A stretch of DNA of 64,000 bases from Limnoperna fortunei (GCA_944474755.1 OX104114.1:28915220-28979219); one strand, 5' to 3'; positions 44,390 to 57,855 are shown, numbered from the stretch's first letter. The notes: generated by a model not told the origin, from the sequence alone. A program made the numbers and translations.

Positions 44390-47300
44390 ACATCTTTCTG
44401 CTCTAAGGATACTAACTGTGCATTCCTAGTTTTTAAATAAACTAATCAATCATTGACCTATAAACGTTACAATACGTTAATACAATATTGCATTAAACAG
44501 GATCTGATTTTTAAAAAATAATATAAATTGTAATTTAGTTGTCAGTTAAAAAGTAACAAAAAATAAATTAATTAATTAATAAATTAGTTAATATGTCAAT
44601 ACGAATACATTGGAGCATACAAAAAAGTTTTATTTCAAGTCGATATGGTTTATAAGAAAAGTATACCAGCTATATCATGACATGTTTAACTGACATTGTC
44701 CTAGGGAAGATGTCCATTAATGTGAAGTTTATATATGCACTTAAATGATACAATTAATGAATGAGTTCACTGAACAGGAGGTATGATACCGTTTGTTTTT
44801 TTTTCAAATTAAATAAATGCTTTGATAAATTAGGAAAAAAATATTTATAGCACATGGTCTGAAATATGAACATTAAACATTTTTGTATAATATTTGTAAA
44901 GCTTAAAAATGTTGTACTATTCAATTTAAAATTATGGTTATTTCCACTTATCAAATATAAACAAATCAGTGCAAAAAAGCGCTGTGAATTAACATGAACA
45001 GACGATATAACAACTTTAAATTATCGATGACAATCTAAAAATAGACATTTGGTTGAATTAAAGGCTATGAATAAAGATCTGAATTATCTTATTGATTTAA
45101 TGTAAGCTTATTAAATAACACAAGGTAATCAGCTCGTACTTTTAACAATTATGGTATTTATCTTTTTATTAGCAGACAGCATACATCTATGACGTCACTG
45201 TCTGTGTTTTATGCTGACGATGTTCGTGCCAATCATGGATGTTCGGAACTGCGTATTGATGCAAAAATGAATATAATGCCGTAAAATATTTTTATCTCCG
45301 AATAGGCAACTAATAATCTGAGCTACTAAATGTAACACTGTGCATTTGTTCTTTCTGTAGATGTGATTGTTTTTGTTTTTAAGCTACATTGTCAAGGCTC
45401 TTGTAAAACACCTGTTCTTACTAGTTAACGTGTATTCATGATGTCAATGAAGAAACAACTTTTCAGAATTAAAGAACTAATACAATGATATTTTAAAATG
45501 GTCGGGCATTAATTAAATGTCAGATAAACTTTTTCTATTTATTTATACTAGTAGGGTCGATTGAACAATTTTTAATAAACTTAACATTCTAAATATACAT
45601 TAGTTAAATAATATATTGCCTTGTTTTAAATGCTAACGATCTTTGCAATATTTTACAGACAATGAAATAATAATGAGTGTCTTTATAAAAATGTATTTAG
45701 ATGACCATGTAAATTTGCTTATTTGCCTACCTATATTCGAACTATTCCAAAATAGTATCTTCCTGGTCACATAATCTTGCCATGCAATACGAGTTAAATA
45801 TTCCCACAGGCGATATCTTACACTTTTCGCTTCGGAAAAATTAAATACATCAAAATTACATTAAAATTACACAATTAATTTATCATACACGCGTTTCCTT
45901 TATCAATTAGATACTGCTAAATTATTAGGCAATTCAATAGTTGGTATAAAAATGTTGCATGTTTTACAATTTTTAAATCTACATTTATAGATGATTCAAT
46001 GTGTAGGCTTTGTTTCAATTGAAACAGAGTAATTTTGAGCTTACTTAATCCAGAACGATAAGTTTTGATGTGTTTTATCATACAATAAAGAGTTTGTGAT
46101 GTGTGATGTGTGTATAAACAATATTAAAAATGTATAATTATGCTGATTACGTACTAACTGTTGTATAGTACAGCATACTATATTGTCAGTACGGTAACCA
46201 GAATCATAATCCACTCATTTCAGATAGCTAAATGTCTAACCATCTACAATACTTAACTAAAACTTACTTCAATACCACGTTGTTATAACAGTTGAGAAGA
46301 TTAGCAAGAAAACCGACAGAACAACAAGAGCTTAACTTAAGGGACGATTACATTACGGATCCAGATTAAACTAAAACAACAGGAAACAAAAAATCAAAAG
46401 CACAAACACAGAAAGTTAGTAACTTAAAACCAATAAAAACCATGCTTGAGATACATATAATCATGATTTAATCAGTATCAACGTTTCCAAAATAGAAGTG
46501 TAGACAGTAGTCTTTCGAAATTTTTTGTTTTGGTTTGATGGTAATATCGCCCGTCGTCATACAGAAATTCTCCTTTAATATTGATATATTACCTAAATCC
46601 AAACTCTAATCATCCTTGGACCTGTACACAAACTCCACTTGTTGATGCTGATTTCTGGTTTACTTTCATCATGTTTGAAACTTCTCTCATCTTGGAAAGG
46701 CACTGCGATGCACATTTCATGCTTTTGGTTTCTAGATTTGTCCCTTTTACAACTTAGCGTTCGTTACTACAAAGTGTACTCTTCTCATGTTTCTGTCCTT
46801 GTGATTTTTGAGTTGATGTTGTTGAATTCTGTTATTTGAATAACTTATAAAACTTATATTACTAGTAGGTCCTTTTTCAACTTCAAAACTACGCTAAGCC
46901 AATGCAAGAATAATCAATATCTTTTAAAACATTGTGGTTTTTGTTATTGGTGGTCTTAGTCGGTTTTTCCTGTAACGTTGTGAAATTTAGACCATAAAGC
47001 TCCTCAACATTTTAAGTATATATATTTTTTGTTTCAGTCAGAGTTCAATTAGTCTAATGCACGTGTAGAGTTATAACAGCGTACCCTTCCGGAGAACATT
47101 CTTATTGCTTACATATTGTTATATTTCTAACGATCTTTGTATGTATGTCTGTCATTTGGATTCCTTAACTAACGTATTTTTGGCCTTTTCTTATATTGGT
47201 GTAATTACATATCCTCACCTCTTTTCTTTTGCTTTGTTCATGTCACTGCTATTGTCTGTATGTCTTAACGTTTGAGTACTACTATCAATGCAAATTCTAA

Positions 47301-49280
47301 CGTTTGAGTACTCCTATCAATACAAATTCTTGTAACAAGCAAGACTTAATAACTATTGATCACGTGCATGTCAATGCGTAAATCAAGCATGACCATGATC
47401 AGGGTTAAACCTTTATTGACAAGGTTTGTGGTTTTAACGCGTACACTTGCGTTATCAATAATGAATCTGGAATAATTTATCCGACAAAATGCTGCAGTGG
47501 CTTTATACAAGCAAACATATTGGCTTGAGTACATCATGTGTATTCTTTAATGATGTAAAAGTCTTTTATTCAGTGTGCTATAACATAAAAAATATTAAAA
47601 TAAAAATGTTTTATAAAACATAAAATATTCCTACACAGATAACAGTCATAGCAGAAAACAATGTGTACATTAGTTTAACATGACACGTAAAGGTACTTAG
47701 GATGATCAAGAAACGTAAATCAGCATAAGACGAAAACAGACTCTGAAAACCGCATTTAAGCTTTGTTTGATAACGGCATTGGCAAATATGTTTTGGTTTT
47801 GCAAATAAAGTCATCTAAAATGTTGAGTAAAGGAATTAAAGAGTCAAACGGCAATCCTAAATGCACATCCACAACGCTTTCAAAAGAAGTTCTTGGAAAT
47901 CACGAAAAAGATTCAGCATCCTTAAGTATCTATCAAAAGCGTTTGTGATGTTTATGTAGGATTGCTTATTGACTCTCTATGATAACTGCATTTATAAAAC
48001 ACTTTAAATGGCCTAACAGTTAAAATGGTAAAATATGCAATGTTTTCCACCAAAACCTCTATCCAAATTTCTGACAACAATTTTCACGCCATCAAAACAG
48101 GCCTCAAAAATGCATTGTTATTGCTATATTTGCTGCGGCAGAAATAAATGTGTATACTGAACATTTTTACACACTTGGTTGACATGTTTGTCTTTGAGTC
48201 TTTCTGAAAGTAACAGTATTGAAACCTTAAATAAATCGACTACGTCGCTTAAAACCAGGATTAAGGATTTTATAAAACGCTTGTGACTCTAATTCACAAA
48301 CTATCTAAACTTTATATTAAATGTAATAGTCCCTCGCTTTAACCTACGGCTGTTGTGTTTTTTGTTGGTTTCCTTGTAATTTTATTTATAAAAATCAAGA
48401 ATTTCTAGATATAGTATTGACCAAATAGTGCGAATTATCCAATTTCTGTTATCACGGGCCTCAGCCGTATTAGAAATACGTAAATTATGTAATGTTAGTA
48501 TAAACAGTTCGTTTGCTCCTAAATTATGTGACTGTCAAAAATATTATATTGTCCTAATTAACAAAAATAAAAACGTTTCTGACAGTAAATGGAATAGTTT
48601 GACCGAATTTAAAAGGAAGTGTAAAATATTAGCCCTGAGGTAAATTGCATAACAGTTGAAATTATACTACAACATATTCCTCTCTGAGGACCATTCTATA
48701 TAAAAAAATATATATCTTAAATTGAGCACATCACAAAATTTTGGAATCGGACCTAGACAGGTAAGCCGAAATTTAATAGCAATATTGTTAAACATATGAT
48801 ATATCTATGTTAACATTTAAATCAACAATTAAAAAATATGGCTTTCTTTCTAAAGTTATCAAAAATTGTTTGACAAAACGTTACTATATTATAACAAAAT
48901 CATGTAAATTAATGAAACAACAAACGCTGGAATATTTATTAGTTTATTTTATCACAAGAATCTAATTTTAATTGCGTAACTTAAAAAAGAAAATATTTAC
49001 AATAGAAAAAAACAATTAAATTTACCCAATAGTCGATAAATTGTTCACAGAGACCGTATATTCAAATCTAATGTCTGTCTAGTCACCTATTGAAACACAT
49101 AATTTATTTCAATAACTTAGTGCGGTGTCCAATTGAAGTTTAAAATAAAACGCATATATTATTGTACTGTTTTTGTGAAATATGATAACTTTCTAAATAC
49201 ACTAAACTATAAATGTATAATTTAAAAACAAACGTGGTAAAATTAAAAACGTAAAATAACCGTAGACACCTAAAGATATA
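44390..49280. other. Long gene-poor stretch
   Basis: No coding family is recognised. Small items: a 35-bp tandem duplication at 47267-47333, and a C/T-rich open frame at 46639-46839 without motifs. Given its position upstream of copy C it could contain the missing 5' exon of that gene, but no membrane-anchor-like exon with splice sites could be picked out. Confidence 0.5.
47267..47333 (+). repeat. 35-bp tandem duplication
   Basis: 'taacgtttgagtactactat' followed by 'caatgcaaattc' is repeated at once as 'taacgtttgagtactcctat' and 'caatacaaattc'. Confidence 0.9.
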
Positions 49281-49281
49281 C

Positions 49282-49331
49282 GTCAATATAAGATCGCATA
49301 CATATTTATATGTATGTGATCTTATATTGAC
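49282..49331. repeat. 50-bp palindrome
   Basis: 'gtcaatataagatcgcatac' and 'gtatgtgatcttatattgac' are reverse complements except for one position, separated by the self-complementary 'atatttatat'. Confidence 0.92.
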
Positions 49332-49364
49332 CATTTATATATATATATAACCAGTACACTTATT

Positions 49365-49450
49365 TAGTATCGGATCGACTAACATGACGATACAGCATAA
49401 ACAAAAAAATTATATGCAAGTCCAGAAGATTATGCAACGATACAAATGAC
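49365..49450 (-). repeat. Reverse-complement relative of 19610-19700
   Basis: 'tatcggatcgactaacatga', 'cgatacagcataaac' and 'gaagattatgcaacgatac' match the reverse complement of the segment between the two AT microsatellites in copy B. It is a small dispersed repeat of unknown type. Confidence 0.8.
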
Positions 49451-50939
49451 GGTGTTTTCGTCAAAATTATAGACATAAGACTGACCTTAATCATTGAGTG
49501 TCAATATTAATAAATCATGTAAACAAGTAATAAAATATTGATCTGGAACTTCTTACTTTAACTGAACTTAAAACTACTGTACATTGCCCCAAAAATCCGC
49601 TTCCTGGGGATGAGCTGTCACTGGTCTTGCTCAAAAATTTATCAAATTTAACAAGGTAACAAATTCATTACGCCAGACACGCGTCCTTCTAGGAACTCAG
49701 CCTCATAAGAGTGAAAAACAGTTCGTCGAAAAAATTGCATTTACTATTTACAATGCTAAATGGTAGCGATCGTGATATTTCACTGTATAATTCGTGGTTT
49801 GTATGTTACAAAGTATTTTATTATTTATTTATATTCATTTATTTACTTTTTCATATAGTTTCAGAACAAGCATATCTCGACGCTACTAAAATAACTTCCA
49901 TTTTTCTTATTTCTGTGACTTCACGTCACTAAAGGAATGCAGAGACCTTACGTTAACAGTAACGGCAAACATAATGATATAAATAATTTAGCATTTTTTG
50001 TCATAAAAATGGAATACAGAGACCTTACGTTCACAGTAGCGATAAACATAATTACATAATACATTTGTTTTTGTCATACGAAAAATGCTAAATTGTTTAT
50101 CTAATTAAGTTTACCGCTACTGTTTACGTTTTTTTTTTAAAGAAATGCTTTTTATTGTCTAAAATAGGTAGAAATTGCCCCCAGGCGGTATAGACAATAT
50201 TACCTTTTCAATGATGTTGATCTGAATTTTATGAAATTTTCCACTACATTTTCTTTGCAAATAAGAATATATGTGCAGCCTAAATGCGACTATCACACAT
50301 TTTATGGTTCATATCGTGACTTCAGAGCACCCTAACATTGTCTCTGAATTCTATTTGTAAAGACTCTTCATTCTATTTGTAAGATCTCTGCATTCCATTG
50401 CTGGCGTAACGTCTTTCTACAATGTATTTTAATCACAAATTGTTGTAATTCCTGTGGTTCAACATTTGTTTGTGCAATATATTTTTTCTTCAAATATTGG
50501 GCGATAAAATGTGAAATTTGAATATCTTCTTGGTTTTTATACACATAGAAACGTCTATGAATAGTTGACAAAGGATATTTAGAAAAGTTACCATAATGAA
50601 GGGTTTAAGACACTGAGTCATTTCCTGACGGTATAAGATATATCAACATAAAGAATACTATACAGCATATTTTTCAATCAACCGTCTGCCACGAGACGTT
50701 TTTGATGTCTTACAAATAGGCAATTTCAATAAACTAGTGTTCAGATTTTTAAGGTAATTCGAGATCCATGCAATAAACGTTAGTGGATTTTTTTAAATAT
50801 TAAGTATAAAGCTACTACCTAACAGAAAATCGTTTATCAAGTCAATTTTTCTATTTAACATATATTGATTGAATGATTGATGTTTTACGTCCGGCAAGAA
50901 ACATCTTAGCTATATTCTGGACGATTAATGAATAAATAA
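49451..50939. other. Intergenic stretch with local direct and inverted repeats
   Basis: 'agaccttacgttaacagta' (about 49944) recurs at about 50010, and its partner 'gtttaccgctactgtttacg' (about 50110) is inverted. 'gcgatcgtgatatttcac' near 49765 is shared with copy B intron near 20748. No gene is recognised. Confidence 0.55.
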
Positions 50940-51012
50940 ATCCAGTTAGTTATATAAGCCAGTTGTTAACTGCTGCTTATCATGTTTCAGAGTTGTGTAA
51001 ACTCTGATTACA

Positions 51013-51185
51013 GGGGCCTCGGTGGTCGAGTGGGTAAGGTAGTTTATCTACTATTGATCACGTGGTCTGTCAACACCTATGTTGTGGGTTCTAGTCTCAC
51101 TGCGGGTGTACTCGACTTCAGTCTTAATCGTAACGGATTGAAAAATTGCTGAAGGTGGCGTTAAATATTATTTAAACAAACAAAT
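51013..51185 (+). mobile_element. tRNA-derived SINE with internal deletion
   Basis: The head ggggcctcggtggtcgagtg and 'gggttctagtctcactgcgg' are kept. The middle jumps from 'cgacttcagtcttaatcg' to 'gaaaaattgctgaaggtggc', removing ~90 bp, and the caaacaaa tail is present. Flanks equal those of 14973-15196. Confidence 0.9.
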
Positions 51186-51644
51186 AACTCGGACTAAAAA
51201 CTGATGTTCTTACTGAATCCTCTTTTTATTTCGTTTATCACTTTCCCATTGGCGATATAGCAGACAAAAGGGCTAAGAATTTATTCAATCATACAGCTGA
51301 ACACTATTTTAGCTTATGGTCGCAATAATGTTCTGTGTTATTTATTTCAGGTGTGTTGGACTTCGATATTTCCAAGAATATGACTGTCACTGACTACACT
51401 TGTTTTAAGATGACTAGACAGTTATTTACTAATTGTTTCTGGAATTTGCGTTTTTTTACCATCGTTATATTTATTGTTTTGGCTGCTTTTGCGTTTCTAA
51501 CTGGTAATTAGTTCATAGTTAAAATATTGTAAATACTCCTATATTAAGTATATCGAGGAAATATGTCTTCACAAAAATATTGTCAAAAGCCTGTTTATGA
51601 TTATCTCTTGTTTAAACTTCTATTGATCAAATTGTTCTTTCAAT

Positions 51645-51851
51645 GGAGGTCTCGGTCGGCGAGTGGTTAAGGTACTAAGTCTACCATATATCATCACTGA
51701 TATTGAGTTTCGAATCTTACTGCGGGCATGGTCTACTCAACACCGATCTTAGTTGTCGAGTATTCCCGTTTTCTTACCGAAGGTCTAGGGTTTTCTCCTG
51801 GTATACCGGCTACCTCACCCAATAAAAACTGGACGCCATGTTAAACGCAAT
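51645..51851 (+). mobile_element. tRNA-derived SINE, duplicon C only
   Basis: 'ggaggtctcggtcggcgagt' head, weak B box, 'ggttttctcctggtat' and 'ggacgccatgttaaacgca'; the 'tatagctgaaaaattgc' part is skipped. It lies in the part of C that B lacks. Confidence 0.85.
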
Positions 51852-54080
51852 TAAAAAATGTAAAATAATTTTTTTTGCAATTAAAAGCTGCATGATCCTA
51901 ATATCTGACTTTAATGAGCAATTTTGTTATGCTGTCAACGTAAATCTCTCGTCCTTCGTACAAATTGATAAAAAAATTAAAAATGAAAGATATAGGAATC
52001 GCATATAAATTTTAGGTATTCACACACAATAATATTCTGTACATTTTCTAATACATTATTTTCAAGACATAATCGCTCTCGGGAGGTGAACATAGTAAAT
52101 GGTACGGCTTAAGAAAGACGATGCAAAACGAAACCTGTTCTTTGTTGTAGCGTGGGGCAAAGCCCACAGTAAACGTTAATTTATGGAAGTGGTTGCGTTT
52201 TATGTCGTTTGTAAACACAATTTTAAAAGACGGTGCATTGAGTAAAGTACCCTAAAAATCACGCGATAGCATATATCACGTGATAGTGTACATTTAACTA
52301 CCTTTCTTCAAAACGGCCTATTGACTGTTTTTGTCAAAGGAACATGAAGTAATAAAGATAAAACAGATTTTGCTTTGTAGCCGTAAACATAATTAAAATA
52401 ATTAATAAACATTATTGAAACCAATCCGAATAAACAGTTTATTGTAAATTTGTCGTACATTCCCTTGGGCAAAGATAAAGTTTGTTTGTTTGACACTAAA
52501 CTTGTGGTTTTTAAAGATGGAAATCAGTATAAAAGGTGTTACAAAATGGTTTCGTCCTGGTTTGCCCACATTTAATTAGCTGTTTAATCAATTAAGTTAA
52601 ATAAACAAAAAAGACAATGGGTTACTAACCATGAAAATCTAAAGACTGTTCTATTTTAATAGGTACAAAATGTAATATAAGATATATAGTTTTATACATT
52701 TCTCTGTGTAGAAAAAAAATGACAACAGTGTTCTAGATATATTTTTAATATTTCGGGGTGTCTGTTTTGAAGTTTATTATATTTGTGTTGAAAAAAGAAA
52801 TATGATTTTCGTGTTAAAATAGGAAATTGTATTTTAAACAAATGATACTCTTTTTTGATGATTTTTATCTTCATAAAAAAGAATATATTAAACATTCAAA
52901 ATATTTTATTATAAAATATATCACATGTTTTAAAATTATTACAATAAAAATTAATTAACAGCACTAAGATATAAATAAGCACAAGTACAGTTCATAGCAC
53001 TAAATAAAACAAAGGTTAATCTAAATGAAATTAAACGTAACTTAAATATTATTATTCTGATGTTATTTACCATGTTTTTCATGAAAACAGACTTTTGTTT
53101 TGTTTTCAATATAAATTTTTCTTTTTTTATTTGTTTTTATACTCAGGCTTTTTACAAATTTTATAAATTATTCAGCTCTTATCCTTTAAAATCAAATCTG
53201 TTCTTTCTTAAATTATTAAAGCTCTTGATTTTGACATGTAAATACCAATAAATTCTATTATATATGTCACACTTTTATCATTTTAATATTATAAAGTACA
53301 GGTAAAAAATAAGACTATAATTTTTAAGGAATGAACAATAATTGCTAAAACAACAAAATACCTTATGGTTATATATACCCCTAATTAAAAGTGGGCAAAC
53401 CAGGATGACACCTTACAAAATAGATTGCTTTATTGATCGTTATTTCAATTAAGAAAGTTGCTTTAATATGTGTTTATATATCAACACTTTACAACGAAAA
53501 GAACGTTCAGTACTGACGGGATTACGCAAATAAAAATACCAACGATATTTTTTTTATCAATTTTATTTCCGTTTAGTGTCATAAACACACTTAAGTTGTT
53601 TATAATGCAAAAGTGTCATATCTATCGAAAACATAAAACGATGCACCTTGAACATCAGTCCATGTAAACAACCGTCCCATATCAATTTCTCATGTCAGCT
53701 TACCATCATTATATATTTCGAGAGGTCATTAATCGTTGAATTCTTAATTTCTTGGTTTGTCCCCACCCACTAAAACGACGAAAATTGGTACCCCACGAAT
53801 AAAATTGAAACCAAAATATTCTTTACTTTTGTTTGTTGCTGCTGAGATCGTCAACAATTTCTTTGTTTTATCATAGCGTTTTTCTTTATTAGGCGTGGAT
53901 ACCTAAATATTCGGTGAAAACCACTGACAAGATTGAAACAGTTCCTATTTACATCGTTTTTAAAACCCGTGTATTAATACAGCATTTAGCATAATGCAAA
54001 TATCACACCAAATAGTCTATTTGAAATAAGAACAAGTTCTGACGCCGTCTTACAATTAAAAACTGTTTTGATTGTATAAT
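51852..54080. other. C-specific sequence of unknown nature
   Basis: Absent between the two shared SINEs in duplicon B (15200-15360). It is AT-rich, with a 'gtggggcaaagcccac' hairpin near 52153. No transposase, RT or terminal repeat is recognised. Confidence 0.5.
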
Positions 54081-54251
54081 AATATTTTAACTATATAAAA
54101 CAAATCCCTGATTAAATTATTATAGACAGCGGCTTCAAAAATTTGTTATTTGATTTTACTTCTGTTTTTGACTTCACAAACATTCAGCGAATTCTGTCAT
54201 AAACTGCAGTCACGATTTTTTAGATCTATACACACTGAACATAGAAACAAA

Positions 54252-54540
54252 AGGCGCATCATTGGTCAAGTAATTAAGGTAGTACGTCTACTATTGATCA
54301 CGACCACGTGGTCTGTCAACACCGGGATTATTGGTTCGAGACTCACTGCGGACAGGGTACGCTATACTATAATCTCAATTGACAAGGATTGCAAACTTTC
54401 CTACCAAAGGTCGGGGGTTTTCTCCGGGTACTTCGGCTTCTCCTACCCCTCCCAATAAAAACTAGACGCCAAGATATAGCTGAAAAATTGCTGAAAGTGA
54501 CGCTAAGCAATATTCAAACAAACAAAACAAAACAAACACA
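54252..54540 (+). mobile_element. tRNA-derived SINE (shared B/C insertion)
   Basis: Degenerate A box ('attggtcaagtaattaagg'), B box 'ttggttcgagactcact', body 'attgacaaggattgcaa', 'ctagacgccaagatatagc' and the tail caaacaaaacaaaacaaaca. It is the partner of 15538-15791. The overlapping 102-codon open frame is spurious. Confidence 0.9.
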
Positions 54541-54705
54541 ATAATTCTTAATTTGGAACAATATTTTAGCAAACAGATCCAGTATATGCATGTTACACCG
54601 TAACAATGATGTTAATTGATTCCAAGTTTAAACAGAATATTGTACTCATATGAAACGGAACAAATATATTTTAAATATATGAAATACAAGCCTTTTTATT
54701 TCAAG

Positions 54706-55088
54706 ATTACAGAACATTCAAGTTTGTTTCAACAGTAAATGAACTTCCCATCATATACGCCATTACACCTACATATTATCGTCTCGCACAACGTGCAGAC
54801 GTAACACGATTAGCTAACACTCTACGACAGGTTAAAAATCTATACTGGATTGTTGTGGAGGATTCAGATGTTATAAATCCGAATATTTATGAGATTTTGA
54901 ACTCAACCGGATTGTCTTTTAAGTATATAGCAAAAAAAAAGCTGAATACAACGAAAGCTTATATCAGAGGTTCTGACCAGAGAAATGCAGCTCTTGATTG
55001 GATTATGGGTCATCACAATCAAAATTTTCGAGCTGTGATTTACTTCGTAGACGATGACAACTCATACAGCCTTGAAATATTCGAACAG
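54706..55088 (+). CDS. Beta-1,3-glucuronyltransferase (GT43) UDP-binding exon, copy C
   Basis: A 383-nt exon, open throughout, with acceptor 'tatttcaag' (an alternative AG lies seven bases on) and donor 'gtaatc'. It encodes LPIIYAITPTYYRLAQRADV, VKNLYWIVVEDSDVINP, TGLSFKYIAKKKL, RGSDQRNAALDWIMGHHNQN and VIYFVDDDNSYSLEIFEQ. The PTY-R strand, the RG-QRN-ALDW block and the DDD metal/UDP motif all match the family, so this is the best-conserved donor-binding exon in the window. It corresponds to the start of the catalytic domain (roughly residue 70 of a ~335-residue enzyme). The upstream anchor and stem exon is not found. Expected role: UDP-GlcA-dependent glucuronylation in the Golgi lumen. Confidence 0.92.
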
Positions 55089-55601
55089 GTAATCGTTTAA
55101 TTAATTGATTTTATTTATTCATTCATTTATTGTTTGATTGATTGATTGATTGATTACATTCAACGTGCAGTATTTCAGCTATACAGTAACGTATTAAGGA
55201 CACAAACACGTTTACAAAAATACATAATGTAACTGGGATAGCAAATGGCGACTTAGTGTTGACTGCAGCGAACAGCTATAGGTAAGGTTGGTACTTAGAT
55301 AGATTATGAATGTAATATGTCAGTGGTTTATGAGAGGATCAGTAAACAAACAAACACCAGAAGATGAATATATACATTAATGGCGAAAACTAATAAAAAA
55401 ATTGAAGACAAGGTTTGAAACAACTTCCTTATTGCTGTGTTATTCCACTTGCTGAACTTTTGTAAGAACTTGATTGGCCAAACTAATTGCACCATATTGT
55501 TTTTTTTTCAATTTACAGTTCAGATCAAATTTTTTCTTAATCTGCAAAAGTGGTATTTTTATCACTAGACCACTCATATACAGAATTTTGTCTTGTTGTA
55601 G

Positions 55602-55688
55602 TTAAGGTACACCACGAAGCTATCCATGTGGCCAGTAGGTTTCTCTGGAGGGCGTTTTTACGAAACCCCTAATGTTTTCAATGGGAAG
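55602..55688 (+). CDS. Glucuronyltransferase WPVG exon, copy C
   Basis: An 87-nt phase-0 exon with an intact 'ttgttgtag' acceptor and 'gtaact' donor. It encodes LRYTTKLSMWPVGFSGGRFY and ETPNVFNGK. The RYT-K-S-WPVG pattern is the family strand following the DXD motif. Intron spacing is 513 bp upstream and 1,524 bp downstream, both shorter than in copy B. The donor region is partly duplicated ~95 bp further on (55765-55860), which creates a second 'gtaacg' donor-like site. Confidence 0.9.
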
Positions 55689-55860
55689 GTAACTTGATTG
55701 TGTAGTTATACTACTAGTAGACTTCTTCAAGGTTCTTCGGGGAAATAGTTTTGAAATGAAATGTTATTGAATGTTTTGAATGGTAAGGTAACGTGATTGT
55801 GTAGTTATATTACTGGTAGACTTCCTCAAGGTTCTTCGGGGAAATTGTTTTGATTGCTGC
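55668..55860 (+). repeat. Tandem duplication across the WPVG exon donor, copy C
   Basis: 'atgttttcaatgggaaggta' through 'caaggttcttcggggaaat' (about 55671-55750) is repeated as 'atgttttgaatggtaaggta' through the same end (about 55771-55850). The second unit holds a pseudo-donor but not the rest of the exon. Copy B has a single unit. Confidence 0.9.
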
Positions 55861-57212
55861 TTTGCTGAAACCACAAAACTGATGAAAAACTGAATTTATC
55901 AGCAATATTCATTGGATGAGTCTATAAGTAAATGAAAGACCGCCCCAGCAGCATTTAGTTAACGTGGGTTAAATGGAACAATATTCCTATGTCATGTTCT
56001 CAGAATACGCATTGCCATTTTGCATAAATGTTTATAGAATAAACCTCTAAGAAGTGTATCTTGTTCGTTCCGAACTCCAAGATAGCAGCTTCTGAAGGAT
56101 TAAATAATGTGTCGAATTATCTTCAAACTTGTCATATAGTTAGTTTTGTATACTCAAATACTAGCTTCACAGAGTATTTCCGAAGGGTTGAGCACCGACA
56201 TTTCTAAACTTTTAAAAGAAATTCTGTGCTACGAAATTTTCTGAATTTTTTTTCTCAAGCAATTGGTATACCTTTCAGTGATGGAAAGACAAAAGCGGAC
56301 TCTGGGTTTATTTTTTGTTTATAAAGAAATAACTGCAATGAAAAAAGGGGTTTTGTCAAAAATATATCCTTTGTTTAAAATGTTCCTGTTATTAGTTTTC
56401 CTTATACCGAACCCGCTTACACGAAAACGTTTATTTAACCATTAACTGATGTTACAGTACATGTATGTTTTTCATTATTACCTTTAATCTTTTGATAATT
56501 AAGAGTTAATAATGAAAGAAGCTAATTATATATTTACGCTTTAAAGTGATTACGGAAGAATAATAGGGTCTTACAGAAGTTTCAGAAAAGATCGGATGAA
56601 CTTCCAAGAGTGAGAGCCATTTAATGGCTTTCGCGAGTGGAACGCAGCGAAACGAGCAAAAAGGACAAACTTTCTCTCCGGAGTGATTCATTTTACTGTT
56701 GGATAGAAATTGTAAGGCTTCAGTGATTGGAGCGCAGCGGAGTAACAGAAAGAATTTTTAAAAATTGTATCACTCTTGGAAGGTCACATGGTCTTTCCCA
56801 AAAGCGCATGAAAGTACCTATTTCTTCCGTAAACCAACACTCCACACCGCGATATCGACTACGGACTCTCAATTGTTTAAAATCCGACATCCATTCAGAA
56901 CGCCATACAAGAACGTTGTTATGTTACCGTAACCAGTTCTTGTTTCATGCGTTTTGGTTGGATAAGGCAACGATCACGTATCAGTTACCTACGTTATTAC
57001 CCGAGGTGAAAGGAAATTGTTCCACGTGAAAGTACTTTTCTTAAGACTGAACCGGAGCCGAAGGCTTTCCATATTTTTTGCTAATTTTAAAACACTTATA
57101 TAACAAGCTATATATATATATATATTATGAAATTTCTGTATAATGTTCCAGTAAGCAAATTATTAATTAGTTATTAGTTAGTTATAAAACATAATCCTTC
57201 CTAATTTTGCAG

Positions 57213-57416
57213 GTGTTTAGTTTTTCTGCGTCGAATACGAACCAAAGAAAGTTTGCAATTGATATGGCTGGCTTTGCATTGAACGTAGATGTCCTCTGGA
57301 CTTATCACCCAATGAGATTTAACACAACAGAGCGTGAAGGAATGCAAGAAACGAAGTTCTTAGAAATATGTTGTGATTTGAGTGATATAGAACCTCTAGC
57401 TGACGAATGCACAAAG
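57213..57416 (+). CDS. Glucuronyltransferase penultimate exon, copy C
   Basis: A 204-nt phase-0 exon after 'ttttgcag' with a consensus 'gtaaaa' donor. It encodes VFSFSASNTNQRKFAIDMAG, FALNVDVLW, MRFNTTEREGMQETKFLEIC and DIEPLADECTK. The DMAGFA strand, the E of GMQET (candidate catalytic base) and DLSDIEPLA match the GT43 family. It is closest to copy A. With the other three exons copy C encodes about 246 contiguous catalytic-domain residues without a stop, the only copy for which this is true inside the window. Confidence 0.92.
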
Positions 57417-57659
57417 GTAAAATATACAGACTGGTTAAAAAACAATCTTCATATTTTATTTAAAGTCGTCTTTTGTATATTCTATTCATCAATCTTAAAC
57501 AAGGACTGTGCATTTTTTAAAGAAATGTTTTGTGAGTACGTTTTTATGGTCTCTTTTATTAATACAAGTGCAAAATAGAGCTGTATGTAAATATAATAAA
57601 GATACACTTTAAGATGGACACTTGCATTAAAATTTAAACTACTGATAATCAATTTAAAA

Positions 57660-57855
57660 GTCGAATCCACCATTGTTGGCGAAAGCCTAACTACATAGTT
57701 TGGAATAACCCACACGTCGGTAGGAAAATTGGCTAATCCTTGTCTATTAAGGATCAAATTGAGCACAACTTGTCAAAATTAGACTAGAACTCACAATCTC
57801 AGTGATGATTAGAAGATGACTTACTACCTTACCCACTCGTTCATCGAAGCCAAAT
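57660..57855 (-). repeat. Old diverged SINE in the last intron of copy C
   Basis: The minus-strand head near 57855 (ggcttcgatgaacgagtggg), B-box-like 'gtgagttctagtct', 'agacaaggattagccaattt' and 'cctaccgacgtg' follow the common SINE order. Shared with A (5090) and B (21055). Confidence 0.7.

Noticed and set aside
46639..46839. 66-codon open frame rich in leucine and serine, possibly a membrane anchor exon for copy C
   Set aside because: It has hydrophobic stretches but no adjacent splice donor in the right phase, no basic cytosolic tail typical of Golgi type II proteins, and a stop at its end.
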